From Allopusillimonas ginsengisoli (GTDB taxonomy: Bacteria > Pseudomonadota > Gammaproteobacteria > Burkholderiales > Burkholderiaceae_B), in the NCBI RefSeq assembly GCF_004153455.1, contig NZ_SDQE01000001.1:310001-374000 (forward strand): a stretch of DNA of 64,000 nucleotides. The letters run 5' to 3'. Shown here in pieces: positions 36,151-45,896 of this stretch. The translations under genes were made by a program, and so were the position numbers. Numbering within the stretch: position 1 is the stretch's first letter; each line of letters opens with the position of its first letter. Below the pieces are notes generated by a model. The model was not told the origin of the DNA, did no database searches, and saw nothing but the letters and a program-made list of their open reading frames with translations.

Positions 36151-36163
36151 GTTGGCGTATCGT
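36131..36163 (+). promoter_or_regulatory. PmrA-type box and -10 for the ccm operon
   Basis: TTTAAT-N5-CTTAAT (36131-36147) with TATCGT (36158-36163) exactly 10 nt further on. It lies 119-151 bp upstream of ccmA, at the edge of the decayed trxB, and repeats the layout seen at dsbD and ccoN. Confidence 0.68.
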
Positions 36164-36281
36164 GTGTAATGATTGGCCCAATCGAACGGGTCATTACCCA
36201 TACGAATGCGCTGAGCAGTGTGAGTGAATCAACACATGCAACCTGCGCTTTTACCGATTGGGAGTAATCCCATAAATTGAG

Positions 36282-36899
36282 GTGAAGTTGTTCAAAGCTC
36301 TCAACCTAGAATGTGTACGCGGTGATCGCAGCTTGTTCAACGGCCTGAGTTTTCATCTCAAGGCCGGAGAGTGTCTGGTGATTCATGGCGACAACGGTAG
36401 TGGAAAAACGAGTCTGCTACGCACACTTGTGGGGCTGGCAGCCCCCGCTGCTGGCGCACTGTACTGGCACGGGCGCAAGATCGACTCTCTGGATGAAGAA
36501 TACCGATGTCAGCTCATTTACGCAGGCCACCTCCCAGGACTGAAGGAAGAGCTAGATGCAGAGGAAAACCTGCAGTTTGCCTTGACCCTGGCGAATGAAC
36601 CGTCCAGCGTAAGTGCGATACACACGGCATTGCATCAGGTCGGATTGCAAGGCAAGGAAAATCTGCCGACGCGGCTCTTGTCTGAAGGACAGAAGCGTCG
36701 AGTGAGCTTGGCTAGATTAGTACTGCAAAAACGCCCTTTGTGGGTATTGGACGAACCTCTGGCCGCCTTGGACAGCAAAGCCGCCCAATGGGTGACGGAA
36801 ACGATAGACCGGCACCTGTGCCGTGGCGGAATAGCCGCTGTCACGACGCATCATGAGATGAAACTGAAGCATGCGACGTATCACATCACATGCGGATAA
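36282..36899 (+). CDS. ccmA: Haem exporter ATP-binding protein CcmA
   Basis: A 205-residue ABC ATPase with Walker A GDNGSGKTSLLR, signature LSEGQKRRVSLARL, and Walker B LWVLDEPLAALD. CcmAB with CcmC and CcmD releases holo-CcmE. Start GTG 36282 follows TTGAGG closely. First gene of a nine-gene ccm operon with overlaps or gaps of at most about 10 bp. Confidence 0.93.
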   Translation: MKLFKALNLECVRGDRSLFNGLSFHLKAGECLVIHGDNGSGKTSLLRTLVGLAAPAAGALYWHGRKIDSLDEEYRCQLIYAGHLPGLKEELDAEENLQFALTLANEPSSVSAIHTALHQVGLQGKENLPTRLLSEGQKRRVSLARLVLQKRPLWVLDEPLAALDSKAAQWVTETIDRHLCRGGIAAVTTHHEMKLKHATYHITCG

Positions 36900-36903
36900 G
36901 CAC

Positions 36904-37587
36904 ATGAGTGCGCCCCTGGGGCTGGCTTCTTTCCATGGAGTGATCAAACATGATTTAAAAGTCGCCATGCGTTGCAAGTCCGAAGTCCTGACTTCGCTTT
37001 CGTTCTTTGTCATCGTGGTCAGCTTGATTCCATTGGGCGTTGGCGCTGAACGAGACATACTCAGACAGATTGCACCCGGCATTCTCTGGATTGCCGCATT
37101 GCTGGCCACCTTGATCTCGTTGAATCGCCTGTTTGAACGGGATTATCTGGACGGGACCCTGGAGCAACTGCTCCTGTCCCCCGCTCCGTTGGGCGTACTG
37201 ATATTGGGCAAAGTCGTCGCGTACTGGCTATTGACCGGCCTGCCGCTGACATTGCTGGCGCCATTTTTGGCACTGCAATTCGACTTGCCGCCTTCATCTC
37301 TATACGCGCTGACAGCCTCGTTATTGCTCGGCACCCCGGTGCTGAGCCTGCTTGGAGCGATTGGAGCCAGCCTGACATTGGGCTTGCGCAGCAACAGCGT
37401 GCTGCTGACACTGCTGATTTTGCCGCTTTACGTACCGGTGTTGATTTTTGGCACGGCCGCTGTTGACGTCGCCACCGGCGGGGCACGCACAGGCGCGAAT
37501 ATTTCGCTGCTGGGAGCGATGTTGGTGCTGGCCGCGTTTTTTGCTCCTTGGGCGACGGCTGCCGCGCTGAAGATTGCGCTGGAGTAA
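36904..37587 (+). CDS. ccmB: Haem exporter permease CcmB
   Basis: A 227-residue protein with six hydrophobic helices and the CcmB opening FHGVIKHDLKVAMRCKSEVL, membrane partner of CcmA. I take ATG 36904, 4 bp after the ccmA stop, because the longer frame only adds sequence overlapping ccmA. Confidence 0.93.
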   Translation: MSAPLGLASFHGVIKHDLKVAMRCKSEVLTSLSFFVIVVSLIPLGVGAERDILRQIAPGILWIAALLATLISLNRLFERDYLDGTLEQLLLSPAPLGVLILGKVVAYWLLTGLPLTLLAPFLALQFDLPPSSLYALTASLLLGTPVLSLLGAIGASLTLGLRSNSVLLTLLILPLYVPVLIFGTAAVDVATGGARTGANISLLGAMLVLAAFFAPWATAAALKIALE

Positions 37588-37597
37588 TGAAAAACAG

Positions 37598-38335
37598 ATG
37601 ATCAACTGGTTCAAATACGCATCGCCAAGAACGTTTTATCCGCTTGCTGGGCGCCTGATCCCGTGGTTTGGCGCAGCCTCCGTCCTGTTGACTGCGGCGG
37701 GGTTATACGCAGGTTTCTTCATGGCGCCCACCGACGCCCAGCAAGGCGAGGGATACCGCATTATCTTCGTGCATGTGCCCGCCTCATGGATGTCGATGTT
37801 CATCTATTTGGTGATGGCTTTCTGGGCCGCAGTGGGGCTGGTTCTCAACAGCCGCCTGTCGGCCATGATGGCATCGGCCCTGGCCCCCACCGGCGCCATG
37901 TTCACCTTTCTCTCCCTATGGACCGGCGCCTTGTGGGGCAAGCCCATGTGGGGAGCCTGGTGGGTGTGGGATGCGCGCCTGACCTCAGAACTGATTCTGT
38001 TCTTCTTGTACATGGCCTTCATTGCGCTCCAGTCGGCCGTGGACGACCCTCGACGCGGCGACAAGGCCGCTGCCGTGCTGGCTCTTGTCGGCGTGGTGAA
38101 CATTCCGATTATCTATTTCTCGGTCCAGTGGTGGAGCACCCTGCATCAGGGGGCCTCGGTCTCGCTGACACGCGCTCCGTCCATGGCAACGATCATGCTG
38201 GCCGGCATGCTGCTCATGGCCCTGGCCGCATGGGCGTACACCATCGCCACCGCACTAAGACGTATGCGCTGCATCATTCTGGAGCGCGAGCGCCATGCCG
38301 GGTGGCTGAACGAATTGAAGGAGATGCAAGAATGA
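37598..38335 (+). CDS. ccmC: Haem handling protein CcmC
   Basis: A 245-residue, six-helix protein with the tryptophan-rich WWD motif WGAWWVWDARLTSELILFF and flanking conserved His residues. It loads haem onto CcmE in the periplasm. ATG 37598 (MINWFKYASP) lies 10 bp after ccmB. Confidence 0.94.
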   Translation: MINWFKYASPRTFYPLAGRLIPWFGAASVLLTAAGLYAGFFMAPTDAQQGEGYRIIFVHVPASWMSMFIYLVMAFWAAVGLVLNSRLSAMMASALAPTGAMFTFLSLWTGALWGKPMWGAWWVWDARLTSELILFFLYMAFIALQSAVDDPRRGDKAAAVLALVGVVNIPIIYFSVQWWSTLHQGASVSLTRAPSMATIMLAGMLLMALAAWAYTIATALRRMRCIILERERHAGWLNELKEMQE

Positions 38336-38514
38336 CATGGTCAAGTCCAACTGAATTCCTGGCCATGGGCGGCTATGGTGCATACGTATGGGGCGCCATG
38401 GGAATGTCCATCATCGCTGTGTGCGCCGAACAGATGCTTCTTGGACGGCGCCGTAGATCAGCGCTGCTGCAAGCAGTTCGCGAGCAGCGCATGCAAAAAA
38501 AGGCAGTCCAATGA
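38332..38514 (+). CDS. ccmD: Haem exporter small subunit CcmD
   Basis: A 60-residue one-helix protein ([19 protein letters not shown], then basic GRRRRSALL). The GGYGAYVW motif is typical of CcmD, which bridges CcmABC and CcmE. Overlaps of ATGA with ccmC and ccmE support it as a real gene. Confidence 0.92.
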   Translation: MTWSSPTEFLAMGGYGAYVWGAMGMSIIAVCAEQMLLGRRRRSALLQAVREQRMQKKAVQ

Positions 38515-38951
38515 AGAAGCGCCATCAACGCAGCTTGCTCATTGGAGGCGGGCTGGCCGCCATCGCCATTGCGACGGCGCTCGTCCTCAATGCATTCCAG
38601 AATAATCTTGTGTTCTTCTTTACGCCTACGCAGGTCAATGCGGGCGAAGCTCCCCAGGAACGCCTCTTCCGCGTCGGGGGGATCGTGCAAGCGGGCAGCG
38701 TACGGCGTGACGGCCTAACCGTGCAGTTCGTCGTGACCGACAACGCCAAGACGGTACCCGTCAGCTACACGGGCATACTCCCTGACCTCTTCAGCGAAGG
38801 CAAGGGCGTAGTGGTGCAAGGCAGGCTTGAGCTTGGCGGCCGGTTCCTGGCCCAGGAGGTACTGGCAAAGCATGATGAAAACTACATGCCTCCCGAAGCT
38901 CAGCACGCCTTGAACGAAGCCGAGAAAGCCACCAATGCAGGGAGGCCATGA
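38511..38951 (+). CDS. ccmE: Haem chaperone CcmE
   Basis: A 146-residue periplasmic OB-fold protein anchored by one N-terminal helix. It has the conserved [20 protein letters not shown] block and the HxxxY haem site in [12 protein letters not shown], where the His binds haem covalently before transfer to CcmF. Confidence 0.95.
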   Translation: MKKRHQRSLLIGGGLAAIAIATALVLNAFQNNLVFFFTPTQVNAGEAPQERLFRVGGIVQAGSVRRDGLTVQFVVTDNAKTVPVSYTGILPDLFSEGKGVVVQGRLELGGRFLAQEVLAKHDENYMPPEAQHALNEAEKATNAGRP

Positions 38952-40918
38952 TCGCCATGCTTCCCGAGATCGGACATTTCTCCCTAATACTCGCGCTGTT
39001 CGTGGCGCTAGCGCAGGCCAGCCTGGCCCTTGCGGGCGCCGCGCGTGGCAATGCCGCCTGGATCGCCCTCGCGCGTCCCGCCGCACGCGCTCAGTTTCTT
39101 TTGGTGTCCATCAGCTTTATCGCGCTTGGCGGGTCGTTCTTCGCCAACGACTTTTCAGTTCTCTACGTGGCGCAGAACTCCAACTCTCAACTTCCCTGGT
39201 TCTATCGAATCGCCGCGACGTGGGGTGGACACGAAGGGTCGCTGCTGTTGTGGCTGCTGATGCAAACCGGATGGGCGTTTGCCGTAAGCTTTTTTTCAAG
39301 ACAACTGCCGGAGGCTATGGTGGCGCGCGTACTGGGCGTGCTGGGCTTGGTCACCGTCGGATTTCTGCTGTTTGTACTGGCAACTTCCAATCCGTTCGAG
39401 CGGCTGATGCCTCCCGTCATGGAGGGGATGGACTTGAATCCGCTACTGCAGGATATCGGCCTGATACTTCATCCACCTTTACTGTATATGGGGTATGTCG
39501 GGTTCTCGGTGGCTTTCGCATTTGCCGTGGCCGCCTTACTGGCCGGAAAATTGGATTCTGCCTGGGCGCGATGGTCCCGGCCCTGGGCTACGGCTGCCTG
39601 GTTGTTTCTGACACTGGGCATCGCCCTGGGTAGCTGGTGGGCCTATTACGAACTCGGATGGGGCGGATGGTGGTTCTGGGATCCCGTGGAAAACTCGTCC
39701 TTCATCCCCTGGCTTGTCGGCACTGCCCTGATTCACTCCTTGGCCGTGACGGAAAAACGCGGCAGCTTCAAGAACTGGACAGTGCTCCTTGCCATCTGTA
39801 CGTTCTCATTTTCCCTGCTGGGGGCCTTTCTGGTGCGTTCGGGTGTGCTGACGTCCGTGCACGCCTTTGCCACCGATCCCCGAAGAGGCGTGTTCCTGCT
39901 CATTCTTTTTGCTGTTGTGGTGGGAGCATCATTAGTGCTCTTTGCTCTGCGCGCCCCCAAAGTAAGCACAGGCGGCCAATTCTCATTGGTGTCGCGCGAG
40001 ACTCTCTTGCTGGTGAACAATGTGCTGCTGGCTGCAGCGGCCGGCGCCGTAACCCTCGGAACCCTGTATCCGCTGCTGCTCGACGGCTTCGACCTAGGCA
40101 AGATTTCGGTCGGTCCCCCGTACTTCAATGCCATCTTCGTGCCGCTGATGATTCCCGCCCTGCTGCTTATGGCCATAGGGCCCGCAGCCAACTGGAAATC
40201 GGCGAAAATCGCGGCCTTGACAAAGCAGCTTCTGCATCCCGCATGGATAGCGCTGATCGTCGGCATCGGTGCCCCGCTCTTGCTGGGGCGATGGTCTGTG
40301 CTGATAGCGCTGGGACTGGGCCTAGCGGCCTGGATCGCGGCGTCGGTGGCCATCGGCGTGATGCAACGTGTGCGCGCCACCCGCAGTGGCCCGCTGAAAC
40401 AGCCGCGCAGCTGGCTGGGAATGCATCTGGCTCATTTTGGCATTGCCGTGTTTGTCACGGGCGTCACGCTAGTCATGGGGTATGAAACCGAACAAGACCT
40501 ACGCATGGAACCCGGCGCTACGGTGCAGGCGGGAAGCTATGACTTGACGTTCCGCGGGGTCACCAAGGCAACAGGCCCCAACTACGAGGCGGAAATTGGC
40601 GACGTGCTGCTCTCAAAGAACGGCAAAGCGCTGCGCACACTCCATCCCGAGAAACGCGATTACTTTTCATCGGACATGCCGATGACGGAAGCGGCCATTG
40701 ACGCCAACGGCCTGCGGCACGTGTACGTCTCCTTGGGGGAACCTCTGGGCGGTGGATCGTGGAGCGTGCGGGTCTACTTCAAGCCGTTTGTCGATTGGAT
40801 CTGGATCGGCTGTATCTTGATGGCACTTGGCGGGCTGTTGGCCATCAGCGATCGACGCTACCGGCTTAAACGCCGCCGGCGCCAAACAGACACGGCTGCC
40901 CATGGAGTTGACGCATGA
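38948..40918 (+). CDS. ccmF: Haem lyase subunit CcmF
   Basis: A 656-residue polytopic protein (about 14-15 helices) with the WWD motif [20 protein letters not shown] and conserved His residues. It attaches haem to CxxCH apocytochromes with CcmH and CcmI. Start at ATG 38948 overlaps ccmE; ATG 38957 would remove three residues. Confidence 0.95.
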   Translation: MIAMLPEIGHFSLILALFVALAQASLALAGAARGNAAWIALARPAARAQFLLVSISFIALGGSFFANDFSVLYVAQNSNSQLPWFYRIAATWGGHEGSLLLWLLMQTGWAFAVSFFSRQLPEAMVARVLGVLGLVTVGFLLFVLATSNPFERLMPPVMEGMDLNPLLQDIGLILHPPLLYMGYVGFSVAFAFAVAALLAGKLDSAWARWSRPWATAAWLFLTLGIALGSWWAYYELGWGGWWFWDPVENSSFIPWLVGTALIHSLAVTEKRGSFKNWTVLLAICTFSFSLLGAFLVRSGVLTSVHAFATDPRRGVFLLILFAVVVGASLVLFALRAPKVSTGGQFSLVSRETLLLVNNVLLAAAAGAVTLGTLYPLLLDGFDLGKISVGPPYFNAIFVPLMIPALLLMAIGPAANWKSAKIAALTKQLLHPAWIALIVGIGAPLLLGRWSVLIALGLGLAAWIAASVAIGVMQRVRATRSGPLKQPRSWLGMHLAHFGIAVFVTGVTLVMGYETEQDLRMEPGATVQAGSYDLTFRGVTKATGPNYEAEIGDVLLSKNGKALRTLHPEKRDYFSSDMPMTEAAIDANGLRHVYVSLGEPLGGGSWSVRVYFKPFVDWIWIGCILMALGGLLAISDRRYRLKRRRRQTDTAAHGVDA

Positions 40919-41439
40919 ATCGTTTTTTTTGGCCTTTGGCCGGACTGCTGTTACTGATAGGCCTATTGGCTATCGGCTTGACGTTGAAGCCCAGTGAAGT
41001 GCCTTCTCCGCTTATCGGCAAACCGGCACCCGTCTTTAGCTTGCCCAAGTTGGCAGCCCCGGACGAAACATTCTCGCCGCAATCCATGGACGGCAAGGTG
41101 TGGCTGCTGAATGTCTGGGCCTCGTGGTGCCCGCCCTGCCTTGAAGAGCACCCCGTCATTACCGATTTGTCGACCACCCACGGATTGTCGATTGTCGGTC
41201 TGAATTACAAGGATATGGCTGATGATGCAATCGCCTGGCTACAGCGCCATGGCGATGCCTATGAAGCAGTGATCACAGATCCCGAAGGCGTCGTCGGTAT
41301 CGACTATGGTGTTTATGGCGTGCCGGAAACATATATCATCGATAAACAGGGTGTCATCCGCTACAAGCATATCGGCGCGGTCAGCTTCGGCGATGCTCGC
41401 GACACCATCCTGCCCCTGGTTCGAGAGCTGCAAAAATGA
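40915..41439 (+). CDS. ccmG: CcmG/DsbE thiol reductase
   Basis: A 174-residue membrane-anchored thioredoxin-like protein with WASWCPPC and the CcmG signature (GVYGVPETYIID). It keeps CxxCH thiols reduced for haem attachment and is itself reduced by DsbD, which this element also supplies. Overlaps on both sides. Confidence 0.95.
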   Translation: MNRFFWPLAGLLLLIGLLAIGLTLKPSEVPSPLIGKPAPVFSLPKLAAPDETFSPQSMDGKVWLLNVWASWCPPCLEEHPVITDLSTTHGLSIVGLNYKDMADDAIAWLQRHGDAYEAVITDPEGVVGIDYGVYGVPETYIIDKQGVIRYKHIGAVSFGDARDTILPLVRELQK

Positions 41440-41903
41440 AGCGCATATGGCTGTTGCTGCTTTGCGCATCGGTTTGCCATCCCGTCTGGAGCAACGGCAG
41501 CGCGATTGAGGCGCGAATGCTGGATATCGCCACCGAGTTGCGCTGCCTAGTGTGCCAGAACGAATCAATTGCCGCCTCGCGCGCTGACTTTGCGAGGGAC
41601 ATACGGGAGCTGATTCGTAATCAGATCAAGGCGGGACGGTCAGAAGCTCAGATTCAGGATTTCCTGGTGGCGCGGTATGGCGACTTCATACTCTATCGGC
41701 CGCCATTGAAAGCTACCACGCTCTTTCTGTGGCTCGGACCCATGCTGCTGATGGTGGGCGGGCTCCTGGTGCTCGCCATGACACTGCGGCGCCGAAATAG
41801 AAACGCCGCGCCTGACCCGCTTGACGATGACGAACAACGCATGGCTGACGCCCTTTTACAGCGCAGCACCAGCGAAACTCATTCAAAAGGTAATTCATCA
41901 TGA
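41436..41903 (+). CDS. ccmH: Cytochrome c maturation protein CcmH (CcmL/NrfF domain)
   Basis: A 155-residue protein with signal peptide, redox motif ELRCLVCQNESIAAS and a C-terminal membrane helix (LFLWLGPMLLMVGGLLVLAM). It handles apocytochrome thiols with CcmG. It lacks the fused TPR half of E. coli CcmH, which is the separate ccmI here. Confidence 0.94.
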   Translation: MKRIWLLLLCASVCHPVWSNGSAIEARMLDIATELRCLVCQNESIAASRADFARDIRELIRNQIKAGRSEAQIQDFLVARYGDFILYRPPLKATTLFLWLGPMLLMVGGLLVLAMTLRRRNRNAAPDPLDDDEQRMADALLQRSTSETHSKGNSS

Positions 41904-42748
41904 GCTTGCTCTTCGCTGGCATTGTGTCGTTGCTTTGCGCAACGGTGGCATTGTGGCTCGGCCGCGCCCTTTGGCGCGGCCCAGGCCAAGGTGATGAGAT
42001 CGGGCATCACTCGGTCAACGCAACAGTTTTGCGCGATCAATTGGCTGAATTGGAAGGAGACGTCGCAAACCGTACACTATCCGAGCACGATTTTTCCGTG
42101 GCCAAGCAAGAGTTGCAGCGCCGCGCGCTGGATGAGGCGATACCTGGCTCGGCTCCCGCTACCGGTGCGCATAACAGCCGACGAGCAGCCGCGGTAGTGG
42201 GCATCGTCTTGCCTGTGGCCGCCCTGCTGGTGTACGCATACCTTGGCAGCCCGGCCGCAACGCGGCCCGCCCCAGCTCCCAGTGCTGCCACAATGACTCA
42301 GGCTGATGTGCAGAAGATGGTGGAATCTCTAGAGGCGCGCCTGAAAGAAAATCCGGACGATCCCGAGGGCTGGCTGATGTTGGGCCGCTCTTATCGATAC
42401 TTTGGAAGATATGCAGATGCAGCCCAAGCTTTTTCCAAAGCTGCTCCCATCATCGAGGCGGACCCGCTTTCCCTGGCGGAATATGCCGAAGTGATCGCAC
42501 GCAGCAGCGCAAGCGGATTTACCCAAGAAGCGACGCGACTACTTGACCGCGCCCTTACCCTCGACCCGGACGAACCATTCGCCCTCACCTTGGCGGGAAG
42601 GGCTGCATTCGAGCGCGGCGAATATCAGGCGGCCATTGGCTATTGGCAACAATTACTAGAACAGTTCCCGGCCGGTTCGGAAGCGGCCCAGGCGGTACTA
42701 AATGGCATTGATATGGCTCGACGAAGTGCTGGTGCCGCCTCTCCATAA
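41900..42748 (+). CDS. ccmI: Apocytochrome c chaperone CcmI
   Basis: A 282-residue CcmI/CycH-type protein: two N-terminal helices around a cytosolic loop and a periplasmic TPR region (PEGWLMLGRSYRYFGRYADA, PFALTLAGRAAFERGEYQAA). It captures apocytochrome C-termini for the lyase. Last gene of the ccm operon. Confidence 0.9.
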   Translation: MSLLFAGIVSLLCATVALWLGRALWRGPGQGDEIGHHSVNATVLRDQLAELEGDVANRTLSEHDFSVAKQELQRRALDEAIPGSAPATGAHNSRRAAAVVGIVLPVAALLVYAYLGSPAATRPAPAPSAATMTQADVQKMVESLEARLKENPDDPEGWLMLGRSYRYFGRYADAAQAFSKAAPIIEADPLSLAEYAEVIARSSASGFTQEATRLLDRALTLDPDEPFALTLAGRAAFERGEYQAAIGYWQQLLEQFPAGSEAAQAVLNGIDMARRSAGAASP

Positions 42749-42816
42749 CCCATCAGCATACTTCGAACTCGCTTGGAAATCGCCTTCAAACCAGCTAATC
42801 GGTTTCTCGCATATAA

Positions 42817-43413
42817 GCCCGGGGACTGCACTTCATCTCGGTAGATCGATTCCAGACAGCTTGTCCGGACATCGATGTACGCTTGGACACCAACCACAAA
42901 TCGGTAGACTTCGCAGCCCAGCGCATCGATATCGGTGTGCGCTACGGCATGGGGGACTGGCCAGGCCTGAAGGCCGACAAGCTCATGGATGAAGAAGCTT
43001 TTCCCGTATGCTCCCCTGAGCTGCTGCATCAGTTCAGGCAACTACGCAAGCCAAGTAATCTAATTCGCGAAACGCTGATCCATGACTTGACGATGGCCGG
43101 CCATGCGGGCTTCCCGACCTGGGAGGAATGGATGAAGAAAGCCGGCGTTAGCGACACAGCGACGATCCATCGCGGCATGCCCCTCAATAACTCTGCAGCC
43201 GTGCTGCAGACAGCTATTGAGGGGCATGGCATCGCGCTCGCACGCAGCATCATGGCCCGCGACGATCTGTCGAGCGGGCGCCTCGTGAGGCTATTCCCAG
43301 ACATCAGCTTAGCGTTGAATGCCTCTTATTACATCGTTTACCGACCCGAGTGCGCCAATCTACCCACACTAGCGGCATTCAGGGAGTGGTTAATCACTGA
43401 GGCGGATGACTAA
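42817..43413 (+). pseudogene. GcvA-like LysR regulator, effector domain only
   Basis: An open stretch after TAA 42814-42816 reads VDRFQTACPDIDVRLDTNH, then VDFAAQRIDIGVRYGMGDWP and AAVLQTAIEGHGIALARS, the effector-binding domain of a GcvA/AmpR-like LysR protein. The DNA-binding domain is missing. It marks the right edge of the respiratory cargo and is probably debris of an earlier insertion. Confidence 0.8.
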
Positions 43414-43428
43414 TCACAAAGTAAAATT

Positions 43429-45432
43429 TCAAACGGAAGGGCTGCGCTGTCGCCCAATCTCCCACGACACCCCACCGCCATGCACTGTTGCGGCGATCTG
43501 CTGGCCCAGCCGCTGCTCGATCACCGGTCGCCACGGCACCAGACTGAACCCCATGCCGTCATCAAGCATCGCGTAACGCCCGCTGACGAGCATGATTGAG
43601 CGTCGGTAGATACCGGCCACGCGCTGCCCATCAGCCACGGGCCGATGCTCCAGACCGGTTTCGGCGGCAATGTCCTTGGCAGCCCGCGCCAGTTCCCGAT
43701 TGCGCAGCGTGCTCAGCAGATTGCCCGCCAGGATCACGCGCTGCCCGCGCCGCTGGGCCAGTCCTTGCTCTTCGAGGAAGTCGGCGCGCTGCTGCATGGC
43801 TTGTTTGGCCTCGCCACCAAAACCCATATCCTCCAGCCCCTTGCCGCGGCCAATCAACTGGTGATCAAGCCAGGTGGCCCCAATCACGCGAGTTTGCCGC
43901 TCGATGGGAAGGGGTGATTTCAGTTCCACCGCCACACCTCCCTGCCGCTGCGCGTCATACTGGCGGCCACGTTCGGGGAGGTCACGCGGTACTTTCCATA
44001 GTCCATCAGCCACGCGCTCCACAATTCCGGCGCGGCGCAGGGCTTCCAGCCGGCGAACATGCGCCGCGACGACTTCCTGCGGGTCGCGACCAGCTTTGGC
44101 GCGACCTTGCTCAATAGCAAGGTGGTGATCGATACGATACAAACCGTCGCTTGCCAGTTCCACGATGTTGCGGTCAGCCGCTCGAATGTCGGCGGAACCC
44201 TTCACTTCCACCACCGCGCCGGTTGGATAGTTGGCCGGTTCGTCGCGAGCATTGAGTGCAACGTAATGGGCCTTGCCGTCCACGCCGTCGATCACCAGAT
44301 AGCCCCGGTCGCGCAGCTCATCATCCAGCCCCTTGGCCGCCACGCGCCCAACGATGACGCGTCCACCTCCATCATCATCTTGGCCCGGCTCGAATACGGC
44401 AAGTTCGCGTTGTTTTCCGCTCATGGCCCGCTGCATGGTGCGGATAATGTCGCCCCGCTCGCTCAGGGCGCGCAAGATTTTTTCAGCGTCGGTGTGCATG
44501 GCCCAGGTGCCGGGCTGTATTTCATCGGCCAGCCCTAGGCGCTGCAAGCGTTGCAGGCGACCGATCAGCAACAGGCGCTGGCGTTGCAATGTCGGCTCAT
44601 TGAAGCGTTGGATCTGCACCCGTCCATCCTCTCCGATCTCACGTTGCAGGGTGCGATCCAGGCTCGTCCACCGTTCCTGCTCCACTTCGCGCTGCATGGC
44701 CTGCTGGATTTCCAGCTCGGTGCGCGGCCCCAGCCATTCGGTCGCCAGCTCAGAAGCGCGATGACGCAAGCCCTGGGCGATATAGTCGCCCGCAATGATG
44801 AGGTCTTGACCGGTCTCGTCGCGCCCGCGCACGATCAGGTGGGTGTGCGGGTTGTCGGTATTCCAGTGATCCACCGCCACCCAATCCAGGCGCGTGCCCA
44901 GGTCGGCTTCCATGCGGTTCACCAGATGCCGGGTGTAGGTGCGCAGGTCACCCAGCTCCGCGCCATCTTCGGGCGAGACAATGAAGCGGAAATGATGCCG
45001 GTCGTCTGCGCAGCGTTCCTTGAAGGCATCCAGATCGCCGACGTCCGTCTGTGGCCCATAGGCTTGGCCTGGCTCGCCATTGCGGCCCGCGCCGTCACGC
45101 TCGACGTAGCGCAGGTGCTTGGCAAGCGACTGTGGGCTGGCACGTTGCTGATTGACCAGCAGCGTCTTAATGGTCACGCGCCGCGAGAATGGCGTGAGAT
45201 TGGCGCCTGCGAAGCGCGCCGCCGTATGGCCGCGACCCAGGCGTGCGCCGGGACGCTGACCGGTGCGTGCGCCACGGCTACCGGCTGCGGAATGACGCAT
45301 CGAGGACTTGCCCCCGCTGGCCTTGCCGGTCTGCTTGAGCACCTTGGAAATAAAACCTTGGCCTTGACCCTTGCCCCGGTTCTTCGGGGCGCTGGGGCGC
45401 ACCCGGAAATCATCATCGCGGCGGTCGCTCAT
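43429..45432 (-). CDS. traI: VirD2/TraI-like relaxase (DUF3363)
   Basis: A 667-residue relaxase/mobilisation protein from ATG 45432. A basic, low-complexity N-terminus (about 1-80) precedes the histidine triad DHWNTDNPHTH (His 189, 196, 198), followed by the DUF3363 region. The nucleophilic Tyr is probably in HLRYVERDG near residue 110. It nicks oriT and leads the strand into the TraG/Trb channel. The nick site is not identified. Confidence 0.93.
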   Translation of the reverse strand: MSDRRDDDFRVRPSAPKNRGKGQGQGFISKVLKQTGKASGGKSSMRHSAAGSRGARTGQRPGARLGRGHTAARFAGANLTPFSRRVTIKTLLVNQQRASPQSLAKHLRYVERDGAGRNGEPGQAYGPQTDVGDLDAFKERCADDRHHFRFIVSPEDGAELGDLRTYTRHLVNRMEADLGTRLDWVAVDHWNTDNPHTHLIVRGRDETGQDLIIAGDYIAQGLRHRASELATEWLGPRTELEIQQAMQREVEQERWTSLDRTLQREIGEDGRVQIQRFNEPTLQRQRLLLIGRLQRLQRLGLADEIQPGTWAMHTDAEKILRALSERGDIIRTMQRAMSGKQRELAVFEPGQDDDGGGRVIVGRVAAKGLDDELRDRGYLVIDGVDGKAHYVALNARDEPANYPTGAVVEVKGSADIRAADRNIVELASDGLYRIDHHLAIEQGRAKAGRDPQEVVAAHVRRLEALRRAGIVERVADGLWKVPRDLPERGRQYDAQRQGGVAVELKSPLPIERQTRVIGATWLDHQLIGRGKGLEDMGFGGEAKQAMQQRADFLEEQGLAQRRGQRVILAGNLLSTLRNRELARAAKDIAAETGLEHRPVADGQRVAGIYRRSIMLVSGRYAMLDDGMGFSLVPWRPVIEQRLGQQIAATVHGGGVSWEIGRQRSPSV

Positions 45433-45434
45433 GG

Positions 45435-45896
45435 CTACGCTTTCTGTAAGTTCTGACTGAAGCTGCGGCGTAGCCGGTCGTGTGAAGCACGCGGCAAGCC
45501 CTCTCTTGGCGCGAGCCTCGCGCCCCCAGCGGCACGACGGCAACGCCGCGTCGTGCCGCGCCACCCCCACGTGCAGACTGGCTTTGCGGGCGGCTGTGTG
45601 CCGCCCCCTTTTGTCTTGCCTTCCGCCTTTGCCTGTCGCTTTCGCTCCGGGCGTCGGCGGTCCGGCAGCGCTGTGCTGCCGACAGCCAGCCCGCCGGCGA
45701 ACGCGCCAATGGCCGCAGGCCGGGCGCGTTCGAGGCAAGACGCCTGCTCGTTGGACGGCTGCGCCGGATGTTGCGCGAGGCGCGGCGCGAATGCGCCCGT
45801 GCTGCACGCGCGACGACACGGCGGCAGCAGCCGGAACAGCATGCCCGATGGCACGATGAGATGCACGGCAACGTGCAGCGAATCGGCGGCCATCAT
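45435..45896 (-). CDS. Hypothetical Arg-rich ORF between traF and the relaxase
   Basis: A 153-codon frame that starts in an ATGA overlap with the traF stop and ends 2 bp before the relaxase ATG, so spacing fits an operon gene. The sequence is Arg/Ala/Cys-rich, has no domain I recognise and looks like translated GC-rich non-coding DNA. Real or spurious cannot be settled by eye. Confidence 0.3.
   Translation of the reverse strand: MMAADSLHVAVHLIVPSGMLFRLLPPCRRACSTGAFAPRLAQHPAQPSNEQASCLERARPAAIGAFAGGLAVGSTALPDRRRPERKRQAKAEGKTKGGGTQPPAKPVCTWGWRGTTRRCRRAAGGARLAPREGLPRASHDRLRRSFSQNLQKA

Noticed and set aside
45413-45871. A second minus-strand frame between traF and the relaxase
   Set aside because: Arg/Cys-rich translation without family likeness; the alternative frame 45435-45896 at least has operon-like overlaps.
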